From NCBI GenBank assembly GCA_963921195.1, contig OY992540.1, forward strand, positions 170,283,923-170,347,922: a stretch of DNA of 64,000 nucleotides. Reading direction: 5' to 3'. Position numbers and translations under genes: made by a program. The stretch is from Pegoplata infirma (taxonomy: Eukaryota; Arthropoda; Insecta; Diptera; Anthomyiidae). The notes beneath the pieces are model-generated. The model saw only the letters and a list, made by a program, of their open reading frames with translations, did not search any database and was not told where the DNA came from. Below, piece by piece: positions 36,835 through 47,564 of the stretch (positions are counted from its first letter, which is position 1; each line of letters begins with the position of its first letter).

Positions 36835-38985
36835 ATTTTCGTGATTTTTTTAAAAACTACTTATTTGATTTTTTTCATACAAAAAATTAATTTTATGTTT
36901 ATTTTGCAATTTTATCAAAAAAGTATATAACTTTGAAAAGCCATTTCTTCGAAAGTATCTATCGGATTTCTACGACTCAAAAAGCATTCGATTCAACTGA
37001 TTACCCGTTTTTATACCAATGCACTAACAAAAAATATTTTATAAAAAAATGAATTTTTGATGCAAATGCAATTTTTGGATGCATTTTTTAAGACTTTCTC
37101 CCCCTTAAATTTGTTTGAAACCTGCATAAATCGAAAATATAGCATTTTTTTATAAAATTGGGTAGAGTTTTTTTTTTGTGACGACGTTTCACAAAATGTT
37201 CCTGATTTTTTTAAATTTCGGAGATATGGATTTTCAAAGTTACATACTTTTTTAATAATATAACAAAAAATTTGTATGGAAAAACCAATAAGGTATTTTT
37301 AAAAAAATTAAGAACATTTTACGAAACTCCGTCACAAAAAAGCAGTGCGCAATTTTGTGTAAAAAATGCTATATTTTCGATTTATGTAGGTTAAAAAAAA
37401 ATTGAAGGGGGAGAAAGTTTTAAAAAATGCATCCAAAAAATGCATTTGCATCAAAAATGCACTTTTTTTAAAAAATATTTTTTTATTACAGGGTAATTCC
37501 AAAAATTTTCGCCCCACTGTTCGGAAACATGCCTTTGGACGCCACTGAGAATTTGGCTCATAGATATCCACGTTTATATGAGATATGTTGCATTTTTGGA
37601 TTTTCAAAATTTGCTGTAGTTTTCAAATTATCGCGGGTCAAAGTTCAACTTTTTTAGCAAAAGTCAGAAAAATACATGACGTTTAACGTGCTCTAACTTT
37701 TTAACTAGCAATCCGATTATCACAAGTAATGGCTCATATGAAAGCTTAATTCTTCTTCTTTTAGGAAATATTTTCAAAAGCATAGAGGGTATTTATACAC
37801 AGCCTTTTTTTGCTTGCAATAAAGTCTTGCAACTTTTTTTGTAGGCAAACGGGGGTGAAAAGAAAACGGGGTAGAAAAAAAATCACGAATTCTGTTTTTC
37901 TTCTTCTATGCTTCTCACCCCCGATTGCCTTCAAAAAAAACTCAGATAAAAAAGGCGTGCATGAAATAACGCTGTGTGTAAATACCGTCATACGGGTTTT
38001 TTCAGAAGTGTTGCAAAAATTCAAAAACATTTTATTTTTGTGAATATTTAAAAAAACACATCTTCGATTTTTTTAAAAACAAGTTTGGTGATAAACAATA
38101 CTGTTTTGTACAACATATCCAAAATTCAGAGTGGGATCCCAATGGGATCAAAAAATATTTTGGTTTTAGTACGAAGTTCTTAAATTTTACCTTAGAAAAT
38201 TAAAATTTTATGTTTCTTCAACATAAAAATTTAAATTTTCAAAGAAAATTATTCTATTAAAATTTTGAAAAACATTCAAAACATTAGAAATTTAAATTTT
38301 CTAAGGGAAAAATATGAGATCCTCGTACTTAAAACAGAATAGTTTTTGATCCCATGGAGATCCCACTCTGTATTTTGAATATGTTATACAAAACATTGTT
38401 ATTTTTCACCAGAATTTTTTTAAAAAAAATCGAAGATGTGTTTTTTTAAATATTCGAAAAGAAAAAATGTTTTTGCATTTTTGCATCATTTCTGTAAAAA
38501 AAACTGTGTTATTTTAAAAATATTTTCTAACAGAAGAACCCCAGCTTTCACATGAGCCTAAATTTGTGAAAATCGGGTCATTGGTTAAGAAGTTACAGCT
38601 CTTTAAACGTGATGTATTTTTCTTACTTTTGCTTAAAAAGTCAATCTTTGACCTGCCATAATTCGTTAAATACATCAAATGTAAAAAAACTATATATGGT
38701 ACATATATCATATTTACGAGGGCTATCTATGTGTCAAGGTTCAAATTAATCTGAGACACCATTTCCAAAAATGACTAAAATTTGAGCTAAATTTTTTGGA
38801 ATGGCCCTACATTAATATAAAGTAAGACTATTGTCTGAATCGAATGCTTTTTGAACTGGAGAAATCCGATAGATATTATATATATGGCTATTCAAAGCAG
38901 CATACTTTTTTGATTTTTTCAATTTTTGAAGAAAATTAAATTCGCGAAAAAATCGCGATTTTTTTAAAATATAAAAAAACTGAAA
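36835..38985. repeat. Large compound palindrome, ~2.1 kb
   Basis: Outer arms: TATCTATCGGATTTCTACGACTC...AAAGCATTCGATTCAA (36955-37005) pairs with TCGAATGCTTTTTGAACTGG...CCGATAGATA (38838-38878). Within it are a smaller palindrome at 37055-37465 (GATGCAAATGCAATTTTTGGATGC against its complement) and the inner element 37488-38812. The left outer arm recurs in the eas intron at 54760-54940 and 55990-56080. Confidence 0.75.
37488..38812. mobile_element. Foldback element, ~1.3 kb, CAGGG/TAGGG ends
   Basis: Ends near CAGGGTAATTCCAAAAATTTT and, reversed, TAGGGCCATTCCAAAAAATTT. Arms of about 700 bp pair imperfectly (AACTTTTTAACTAGCAATCCGAT against ATCGGGTCATTGGTTAAG; AGTGGGATCCCAATGGGATCAAA against its complement). 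The centre is near 38265. Terminal sequence resembles the TAGRG hAT-like foldbacks, but no 8-bp duplication is evident. Confidence 0.7.
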
Positions 38986-39379
38986 ATGGATATGTTTGAT
39001 TGGCTGTATAGAGCAAATGTGTACAAAAAATTAGATAAAATTGAAGACCTTCGGTCAGATTTTATAAAATCTTTGGTGGATTTCATGATATAAAGTTTTT
39101 TAAAAGTTGTAAAAAGTCAAAAAAAAAGTAGTAAACTCAAAAAAAGTAGACTTTTTAAAATTTAAAAAAAATCGAAAAGTCAAAAAGTCGACGTTTTAGA
39201 AATTGAAAATAGTTGAAAAGTCGAAAAATCGACTTTTTGTTGCGACTATATAACCCTAGTAGACACTCCAATAAAGAAAACCTGGGGTTTAAATCCATTG
39301 AGTATATCCAGAAATATTTGCAAAAGAAGAAGTAAAAGTGGTTTCATTCCGAAAAATACATATTTGTTTTTCGATTTAA

Positions 39380-39436
39380 AAAACAAAGCCGATGTCTATA
39401 ATTTTTAGAAATTCAATTTTCTTCCACATTTTTCAA
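39380..39436 (+). repeat. Short repeat with inverted copy at 49765-49830
   Basis: 'TATAATTTTTAGAAATTCAATTTTC' to 'TTTTTCAACATGAACCC' is found reversed at 49765-49830. The flanking stretch 38990-39814 contains a GTCGA-rich tract (39120-39240) and is otherwise featureless. Confidence 0.6.
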
Positions 39437-39814
39437 CATGAACCCATATAATAATAGGTATGTTTGTATTATTTGTTTTTTTAACCAATTAGCATTCTAT
39501 TATTAATAAAAACAAATTAGCAAAAATGTGTGTTTTTAATTTTTAGTTTTTATAATTTTTTTTTTAATATACATTAATGTATTAATATTGATTAAACAAT
39601 TCAAAATATATAATATAAAGAAAACCCTTTTGTGTATTTAATAATAAAAACACTGTACAACAATTTCAAAATTTTCTAAAATTACGGGGTTCCGATGTCT
39701 GATTCCGGTAGAGGAGATCAAACAAATTTACGTGTGTCGGCGTTTTGAAAGATCCCATCGGAATTTTATTTTAGAGGCGGTTCAAGTTTCCCAGCTTTGG
39801 CCTGTTCTTGCAGC

Positions 39815-40434
39815 ATATCGGCACAGACTAATACAGACTCGACATAAGTGACAGGTGTCAAAAAAGTAGTTCTGAACCATATGGTTAATATTTTCAAATT
39901 ATTCTACGAATTAGGTTAGAAAGAGAAAACTGATATAACGCGCCATAAGAAAAATGGATGCCAGATTGGTTTTTGTTGTTTCACTCACTCCTAAGTCGTA
40001 GAAAGTGTTGCCATGTTAGCGTAAACCGGACTAAAAACCGCTGTGTTTTCTCCTAAAATCGCTTAGTTTTTCCCCATTTTTTCTTATAAAACTCTACTGT
40101 CGAGTCTGTATTTAGTCTGTGATATCGGCACAGACTAATACAGACTCGACATAAGTGACAGGTGTCAAAAAAGTAGTTCTGAACCATATGGTTAATATTT
40201 TCAAATTATTCTACGAATTAGGTTAGAAAGAGAAAACTGATATAACGCGCCATAAGAAAAATGGATGCCAGATCGGTTTTTGTTGTTTCACTCACTCCTA
40301 AGTCGTAGAAAGTGTTGCCATGTTAGCATAAAACGGACTAAAAACCGCTGTGTTTTCTCCTAAAATCGCTTAGTTTTTCCCCATTTTTTCTTATAAAACT
40401 CTACTGTCGAGTCTGTATTTAGTCTGTGATATCG
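39815..40434. mobile_element. Two tandem copies of a 300-bp inverted-repeat element sharing ATATCGG
   Basis: Copies at 39822-40121 and 40129-40428 are nearly identical. Each starts CACAGACTAATACAGACTCGACA and ends with the complement TGTCGAGTCTGTATTTAGTCTGTG. ATATCGG occurs before the first, between them and after the second, spaced exactly 307 bases (39815, 40122, 40429). The heptamer behaves as a target duplication held three times. No coding capacity. Confidence 0.88.
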
Positions 40435-40965
40435 GTATATAAAACTATGTTTTCTTTACATCTGAGGTGTAGGGTACACTCTCATCAAAATTTGTTGAAA
40501 TTTACCCAATTTATTGTAGGAAACTGGACTCCTACTACACTCAACCAAAAATCATTGTATTCCCAAAGAAAATCGTTGTAAATTCAACAGAAATCATTGT
40601 TGATTTTGACCCTACAAATATTTATGTTGATTTCAATAAAAATTGTTGTCAGTTTTTGTAAAAGTTGATCAACTCGTTTTTTTGTTAATCAACTCGTATT
40701 TTATGTAAATTCAACTCATATTTTTGTTAATATAAGAAATTTTATTATTAAAAAAAAAAGCTTGTTGCTATTTGTAAATATTCTTTTATTAAGTATAAAT
40801 CACAATATTTTTTTTTATTTCCGGCTTTTTAAGCTGCAATATTTGAAGATTTTCACAAAGATTTTCACACACACTTCGTTTATTCATGTTACCCATTAGC
40901 CATTCTCTAATTATCTGATGATACCAAAACAAAATCCTAAACAAAACAAAAAACGTTTTAATATA

Positions 40966-41274
40966 CAGTTGAACCTCGATTATCCGGCCCTCTATTAATC
41001 GGCGACTCTATTAACCGGCATGATGTGTGTTTGTTTTTTGCCTCTATTAACCGTGCTTTACCTCTACTATCCGTGCAATCCATACATGTACGTACATACT
41101 GAATTTTTTGTTATTGTTTTTACCTCTATTAACCGTGCTTTACCTCTATTATCCGTACAATATATTCACGAACATATACAAATGTAGAAAAATATATAAC
41201 CTCTTTTAACCGTGTTTTTCGATTATCCGTGCTAAGTTCGGTCCCGTGCAACCCGGATAATCGAGGTTCAACTG
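40966..41274 (-). mobile_element. Tigger/pogo-like MITE, 309 bp (copy 2)
   Basis: Same element as 33395-33703 in the opposite orientation, same length, with few differences. TA at both sides; the empty site ATATAGTATGAATACATAAAG is seen at 18875-18895. Confidence 0.92.
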
Positions 41275-41307
41275 TAGTATGAATACATAAAGTTATCAAT
41301 AGAGGTA

Positions 41308-41447
41308 TTCAGAGTCTTGTTGCCAGCCCTGGTAATGTAGCAAAAGAGTACTTCTATCAAAAAATACATGTATTTTGAAAAGTAATTTTGAAAAGTGCTC
41401 TTTTACCACCAGTGCCAGGGCTGGCAAGCAAGACTCTGAATACCACT
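41308..41447. repeat. Small palindromic insertion, ~140 bp
   Basis: GGTATTCAGAGTCTTGTTGCCAGCCCTGG pairs with CCAGGGCTGGCAAGCAAGACTCTGAATACC. It is absent from the corresponding position of the sister copy near 18900, so it is a younger MITE insertion. The target duplication is not clear. Confidence 0.75.
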
Positions 41448-41912
41448 AATGTAATTTATTACTTACCAAATATTTATAGATCAGATCCTATTTTTATTTA
41501 TTTTTCTAATATTAAATAATTTTATAAGAAACAAACACATTAAATAATTTTATAAGAGACATTTCACATTGCTACCAACTCACTTGTTCACTCGTTATAA
41601 TAAAAAAAAAACCGAACGAACAGGGTTGTTTTTTCTTTTTTGTTTTATCTATTGAATTCTGTAGAAGCCATTGTAATAGTTGAAACAAGTATACTGATTA
41701 TTCAACGATATCAACATTAATATTTGTTGAATACGGCATTATTCTGTAAAACTTGATCTACAATGGGTTTACTAATTTTTCTACTAAGATATTTCTATGA
41801 GTGTATAAATTGGGTAATTTTACTCTGAATGTGTAAATTGAAAAAATTGACCATTAGTGGTTAATTTAAATAAAAAAAAGAGATGAATACAAATAACAAA
41901 AAAAAAAACACT

Positions 41913-41986
41913 CGGCGCCAGCCAGCATCGAACTCGACACCTTCCGATTTGAAAGTACACTTCTTAACCACTACGCTACGGAAGCT
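41913..41986 (-). tRNA. tRNA-like sequence (pseudogene or SINE head)
   Basis: On the minus strand: GCTTCCGTAGCGTAGTGG with a good A box, TAGCGTAGTGGTTAAGA, and 35 bases later GTCGAGTTCGATGCT, a near-consensus B box. The spacing is that of a tRNA. The T stem pairs at only about three of five positions, the acceptor ends do not pair well and the anticodon stem is ambiguous. I therefore read it as a tRNA-derived sequence rather than a working tRNA. No poly-A tail or target duplication was identified. Confidence 0.45.
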
Positions 41987-42184
41987 TATACTTTTATCTG
42001 GCGTTTTAGTTATTTAGCATGTGTGTATGTATTTTGGTTGACAATTTTATTTACACATTTGTGTGTAAAATATTTGAATTAACGGATAATATTTATAATT
42101 TGCTGTGTTTAGTTGGTTTAAAAGTATTTTACGCATTTTGTGCTGATATTAACACAAAATGCGTGCTATCCAACCAAAATGCGT

Positions 42185-42435
42185 TTTTTAGAGTGTATGC
42201 TTAGCAACTTTGTAGAAAAATTTATAACAAATATTTTTTAGAACATATTAACCCTCAATTACAAAAATACAACATTTTTGTAGAACATTTTATTCCCACC
42301 ATCCCTCTTTTTAGGTGTGTTTTACAAGATTTGTTAGTATATAGCAAGAAATTGCGCTTTGTGGGGTAGTACTTAATAGGGTTAATATGTTTCACAAAAA
42401 TATTTGCCATAATATTTTCTACAAAGTTGCTAAAA
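42185..42435. repeat. Imperfect palindrome, ~250 bp
   Basis: TTAGCAACTTTGTAGAAAAATTTATAACAAATATT...ACATATTAACCCT (42191-42255) pairs with AGGGTTAATATGTTT...TTTTCTACAAAGTTGCTAA (42377-42435). Non-coding. The adjacent 42440-43006 shows no gene. Confidence 0.7.
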
Positions 42436-43014
42436 ATACCTAATTAAAACAAATACAAAAAATATTAACCCTTAATGGGCAACCTAGAATTTGACTGGTT
42501 TTTGTAAAACACATTAGAATATAATTTTTAGAGCAGAAGTATATTTACACTGTTTTTTGTAGAGTTTTTTTTAATACTGCTTTGGTAAAAAAATAACAAA
42601 CATTGATTGTTTTTTTTTTGTTTATATTTGTCTATTTTTAAGCATTTTGCTTTCAACCTTTGACAATATTCCCCGGCCAAATAAATCTTTGAAAGAGAAC
42701 TAAAATGGCCCCTTAAAATTGCAGTTAGAGGGTTAAAATGTTTTAAGAAAAGAGCCTCAATACAATTTCACTTAATTTCACTATATTTTGAAGCTGAAAT
42801 GTGTTTTTATTGTTTTTTTTTTACGTTTTCCAAACGACATAAAAAGAGATAAAAACTTCCGTGGGCCATATGCTTTTGTCTATTTGATGGTCTACTTTTT
42901 TTAAATGGCATTGAAGCCCCCATTGAAGGGGGCTCATTTTTCATGTTGCACAGTGTTATTTGCTTGACATATAACATACGATAATTATTATTTAAAAATT
43001 GTATATATGTACAT

Positions 43015-43951
43015 TAGAGTGTCCCTTATTTTGGAAATGTTGGAAATGTTGAGACGGTACCCGCTCATTTTTTTCCATTTGACTAAAAAATAACTCAGGA
43101 AAAATTTTACGCCCTACGACCACGCCTTCTCTACGCGACGGGGCCTTAAAGAGCGAGACTTAAAAATAATTTTTCCATACAAACCAAAAATTTTTTTTTT
43201 TTATTTTTAATTTTTTTGTTATTAATTATAATATTACTTGGTTAGTTTATTCACGACAAAAAAATTTGATTTTGGTGGGATAAGGCTTTCAGTTCTTAAA
43301 AATTTTTCGAAAAAATTTGGAGCCGTTGGGGTCCTACAGTAAAAAAATTTTAAAAAATATCTTTTTTTAGTTTTGACAAGCAACAGTTTTAGTTGTAATG
43401 TTGCTTTTAATGATATATATTCATAAAAAAATATAATTCCTATCTGTGACATCTTTATCGTGTTCTAAAAAAGGGTAAAAAAAATGCATTTTTGACGTTT
43501 TTTATTCACGATAAAGATGTCACAGATATGAATAATATTTTTTTATGAATATATATCATTAAAAGCAACATTACAACTAAAGCCGTTGCTTGTCAAAACT
43601 AAAAAAAAATATTTTTTAAAAAAAATTTTCTGTAAGACTCCAACGGCTCCAAATTTTTTTTTTTTCGAAAAAATTTTTAGAACTGTAAGCCTTATCCCAC
43701 CAAAATCAAATTTTTTGTCGTTAATAAGCTAACCAAGTAATATTATAATTAATAACAAAAAAATTAAAAATCTAAAAAATTTTGTATGGAAAAATTATTT
43801 TTAAGGACCCGCTCTTTAAGGCCCCGTCGCGTAGGGAAGGCGTGGTCGTAGGGGCGTAAAATTTTTCCTGAGTTATTTTTTAGTCAAATGGAAAAAAATT
43901 AGTGAGTACCGTCTCAACATTTCCAACATTTCCAAAATAAGGGACACTCTA
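43015..43951. mobile_element. hAT-like foldback element, 937 bp, TSD ATGTACAT
   Basis: Ends TAGAGTGTCCCTTATTTTGG on both sides, flanked by identical ATGTACAT (43007-43014, 43952-43959), the same octamer used by 12409-13412. Arms of about 440 bp pair closely (TTGAGACGGTACCCGC..., CTACGCGACGGGGCC...). The centre near 43480 is a GTGACATCTTTATCGTG/CACGATAAAGATGTCAC structure. Non-coding. The next 43960-44690 has no gene. Confidence 0.93.
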
Positions 43952-44694
43952 ATGTACATATTTAAATCAAAAATTATAATATGAATGCGAAAATTATTAA
44001 GAGCAAAACAACAAAAGCAAAATACGTAGATAAGAAATTGCTTGTATAAAACCTTAAAAAAATAAAAAAGGTGAAGTAAGATTTTATTTTTTTTTGGCAA
44101 AGACGACACTTAAAATGAAAGAAAAAATATATAAAAATACGTTAAAGGCAAATCAATGTCATCATAATAATTGTATGTACAAAACAAAAAATAAAATATG
44201 TTGAATTATGTATGTTGTACACTTGGTATATTGCTTAAAGCATTTCGTTGTTGTCGCTGCACGCTGGGCCATAGAGTCCATTTATTATATATGTTTAATT
44301 TTTACAGCACACATAGATTAGAAAAGGCCCTATGCACTGCGACCAATATGATCTTTTGTGCAGCAATCTTCAAACAGCACACATACGTTAACCCTTACTG
44401 ATGACTAGGCCAACCAAAAAAAGCAAATGCTTCTTTTTTATTTCAAAAGATAAATCAATTTAGATTAAACACAAATTCTGATCATGAAAAACTAAAGAAA
44501 ATAAGCTGCATTTGTTAGAGTTTTTTTTTGCTTATTTTGGCAATAACTGCTTATTTTTGCTTATATTTCGTTTATTGGCTTATTTTTGCCTTTTTATCTC
44601 ATTTTTAAAGGTTTTTTCTGCTTATTTTTTAATTATTAGTTAATTTTAGATTTTTTTTTTCAAAAAAAAAAATTTAAGGTAAATAAAAAATATT

Positions 44695-45181
44695 AGCGGT
44701 TCTCACCCTTGATAGAAAACAAGAAAAGAATCGGAGAATCGAAGAAAACAAGAAAATGTTTGACAGATACAACAACAAAATACATGGCTGCTCGTTTTTC
44801 TCATTTTCTTGGTTTCTTCTTTTCTACATAGAAAATTTCTTCGACTTGATGCTTGAGTAAGTTGAAGTATAGAAAAAAATAAAAGTTTCTAGACCAACAA
44901 AACAGCTGATTAGAGAGGCATTTAATTATTTTGTGATATTTTCAGACTTTTTATACGAAATTTAAAATGAAACTCAAATGATTAATTATATTTTTACTAA
45001 AAATCGCGTTGTTTATTTTTATTTCGTGGTTTTAATTATGTAAAATAATTTGAGGTTATAGAAAATGTTAGTGTGAGAAAACTTGTTTAAATAGTTGTTC
45101 ACTCTTTAGTGGAAAAAATCGATAGAAAATTTTCTTGTAGAAAATTTCCTCAAATGTTTTCTATCAAGGGTGAGAACCGCT
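44695..45181. mobile_element. AGCGGTTCTCACCC-ended inverted-repeat element, 487 bp
   Basis: Ends AGCGGTTCTCACCCTTGATA and the exact complement at 45162-45181. The interior is asymmetric apart from GAAAACAAGAAAA / TTTTCTTGTAGAAAA stretches. It sits in a run of CTTATTTTTG repeats (44515-44640; 45380-45440). Terminal sequence resembles hAT MITEs; the flanks (ATATT / ATTATT) do not give a clean duplication. Confidence 0.75.
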
Positions 45182-45526
45182 ATTATTACATTTTTTTTTT
45201 AAAGAATTAAATAAAAAATTTTATTTTTCCAAAAAAAAAATCCAAAAAATTAAATATTGAAAGTAAGTTCAATTTAAATGACTTTATTCTTATAAAAAAA
45301 TATGCTGATTTTAATTTTTTTATGAAAAACCTACAACGTTTTTGTTGAAAATCTACTAAAGGAAAGAGCTTTTTTAGCTTTTACTGCTTATTATGATGTT
45401 TTTTTGTGGCTTTTTTTAGGAGCTTAAATGCTTATTTTTGGTTGCCCTACTGATAACCTTTTAGTAAACATCATGCTTTAGATTTCTTAAATATAAAAAT
45501 ATTTTTTTATTTTTTTGGTATGGCTG

Positions 45527-46564
45527 CCCAGTCAGAAAAATACAAACGGGCCAACGTTGGACTGAAGTTGGCGGCGACGGTACCAACGTTGGCAAATCAT
45601 ACATGTTCCCAGTCAGAAATTGCCAACCGTACCAAAAATTTTGTGTTGGTACAATGTCGAGCTAGCCAAAAATACAACATTGTATAGTGTAAAACAGTTT
45701 TACTAAAAATATTGTGTTGGCACAACTTTGTGTTTACATAAAACACTACACTATAGATTATAATTTAAAAGTTTAAGATTTTTATTTTTTTAAAAAGTTT
45801 TTGATTTACATAGACTTCAACTCTTTAATCTAAGTGGACACTTAAGTAGTTGCTTTTTCAATCAATTTGTACAAAATGGTAGATAAAAAGCACTAAATCG
45901 CGATTTTCAATACATTCCTAAGCAAAAGGTAAATCTAAGGTCGTAAATTTGGAAAATCAATGTTAACCCAACGTCAAAACAAAAGTCGAGCGATCGTTGG
46001 CCACTGTTATCATTTCAACCTCGGAATGACGTCGTAGACTTAGAAACGGGTATGATTCGCCAACGTTGGTACCGTCGCCGCCAACTTCATTCCAACGTTG
46101 GCCCGTTTGTATTTTTCTGCCTGGGTTTCTAAGTCTACGACGTCATTCCGCAGTTGAAATGATAACAGTGGCCAACGATCGCTCGACTTTTGTTTTGACG
46201 TTGGGTTAACATTGATTTTACAAATTTACGACATTGGATTGATCTCTTGCTTAGGGATGTACTGAAAATATCGATGTAGTGCTTGTTAGTTACCATTTTG
46301 TAAAAATTGGTTGAAAAAGCATTTACTAAAGTTTTCACCTAGATTAAAGAGTTGAGGTCTAAGTTAATCAAAAGTTTTAATTTAAAATAAAAATTTTAAA
46401 CTTTTAAATTATAATCTACACTACACTGTTTTATGAAAACACAAAGTTGTGCCAACACAGCATTTTTAGTAAAACTGTTTTATATTATAAAATGTTGTAT
46501 TTTTCGTTAGCCCGATATTGTACCAACACAAAATTTTTGGTACGGTTGGCAATTTCTGACTGGG
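45527..46564. mobile_element. CCCAGTCAGAAA family: one copy inserted inverted into another
   Basis: 45608-46125 is a complete unit (CCCAGTCAGAAATTGCC ... TTTTTCTGCCTGGG, 518 bp) in plus orientation. 45527-45607 and 46126-46564, joined, are a second unit in minus orientation whose uninterrupted form is seen at 61543-62005. The insertion generated the 1-kb foldback. At the junction the flanks read TT on both sides; the intact unit at 61543 is also flanked by TT. Confidence 0.85.
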
Positions 46565-46624
46565 TATGTACGTCAGGATCTGGCTCAGGTGCCAATTTTA
46601 AACTTTCTACATCATATACAGATG

Positions 46625-46745
46625 TAATTCGAAAAAGATCAATTGTAATTCAAAAATTATATTTGTATTTCGAAGATTCCATTTTAAATTCGAAGATTCC
46701 ATTAGCAATTCGAAGATTCTACTTGTAATTCTAAAATTCGAATCA
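46625..46745 (+). repeat. Minisatellite: AATTCGAAGATTC(C/T)A motif
   Basis: About six imperfect copies of an 18-24 base unit, e.g. 'AATTCGAAGATTCCATT', 'AATTCGAAGATTCTACTTGT', 'AATTCTAAAATTCGAAT'. Short and degenerate. Confidence 0.65.
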
Positions 46746-46899
46746 AGTTAACTTTACTCACATAGCTCCGATCGTTCCCAATTTTTTACCACAGATAGAA
46801 CTTTTAATTATAAATAGAAAATATTTAGGTGTATTTTTTCGGCGACTTCTGGTTCGAGAGTTACGTCACTTCAAAGTTAGAAAATTCAATAGCTTGTAG

Positions 46900-47445
46900 T
46901 AGAGATGGGCGCGTGAGTGATTTATGACTCACACTCACTCACCCTTACGACACGAACTTTTGAATCACGCACACTCACTCACGAGCATATTTTTTCTACT
47001 CACAATCACGTGAGTAGATTTAATACAGCTCACACTCACGTGCACTCACGCAAGCTTTACTTACAGCCACGTTGACTCACACTCACGAAACTCTTATTTA
47101 TACAAAAAAAAATTAAAAACTTAAATTTTAAAAATCTTTCAAATTTTCAACAAAATTTAAAGTTCAGCGAAATTTTACATTTTTTTTTTATTTTTTCGGT
47201 ATGAAATCTTAAGCCATATTTTAAAATTTTGTGTTGCTTTTATTGGTACAAAAGGAAATATGAAGAGAAAATAATTAAAGCAAACTGACGCAAAAAATCG
47301 ACTCACGCACACTCACTTACGCAAAAATCTTATTTACGCACACTCACTCACGCAATTTTTTTCTCCACTAAGACTCACTCACAATCACGTGAGTAAAATT
47401 GAATTCAGTAACACTCACGCATGATCACGCGTGAATCCCACTCTA
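46900..47445. mobile_element. TAGAG-ended element rich in ACTCACTCACG
   Basis: Ends TAGAGATGGGCGCGTGAGTG and, reversed, TAGAGTGGGATTCACGCGTG. Both subterminal regions hold many CACTCACTCACG, ACTCACAATCACGTGAG and similar motifs (46915-47100, 47300-47420) round a plain AT-rich centre. TAGAG ends resemble the hAT-like elements here, but the flanking octamers do not match. Confidence 0.6.
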
Positions 47446-47564
47446 ATCTGCTCATTTACAATATTAGTACCATTGTAAAGATAATTCAAATATCTTTTAA
47501 AGTAAATTGTTAAAAATTTTAACTATGCGCAGAGGTTGGACTTAATTTATGAGTTAAAATTTTT

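Larger units (their letters stand above)
40538..41803. mobile_element. CACTCAACC-ended TA element, second copy, with two insertions
   Basis: Colinear with 17832-19270; TA on both sides of CACTCAACC...CTATGAGTG. It lacks the INE-1-like insert but has gained the Tigger-like MITE 40966-41274 and the small palindrome 41308-41447. The two copies serve as each other's uninserted reference. Confidence 0.85.

Noticed and set aside
41913..41986. Functional tRNA gene
   Set aside because: Acceptor and T stems fail to pair and the anticodon loop is ambiguous, so only a tRNA-like call is made.
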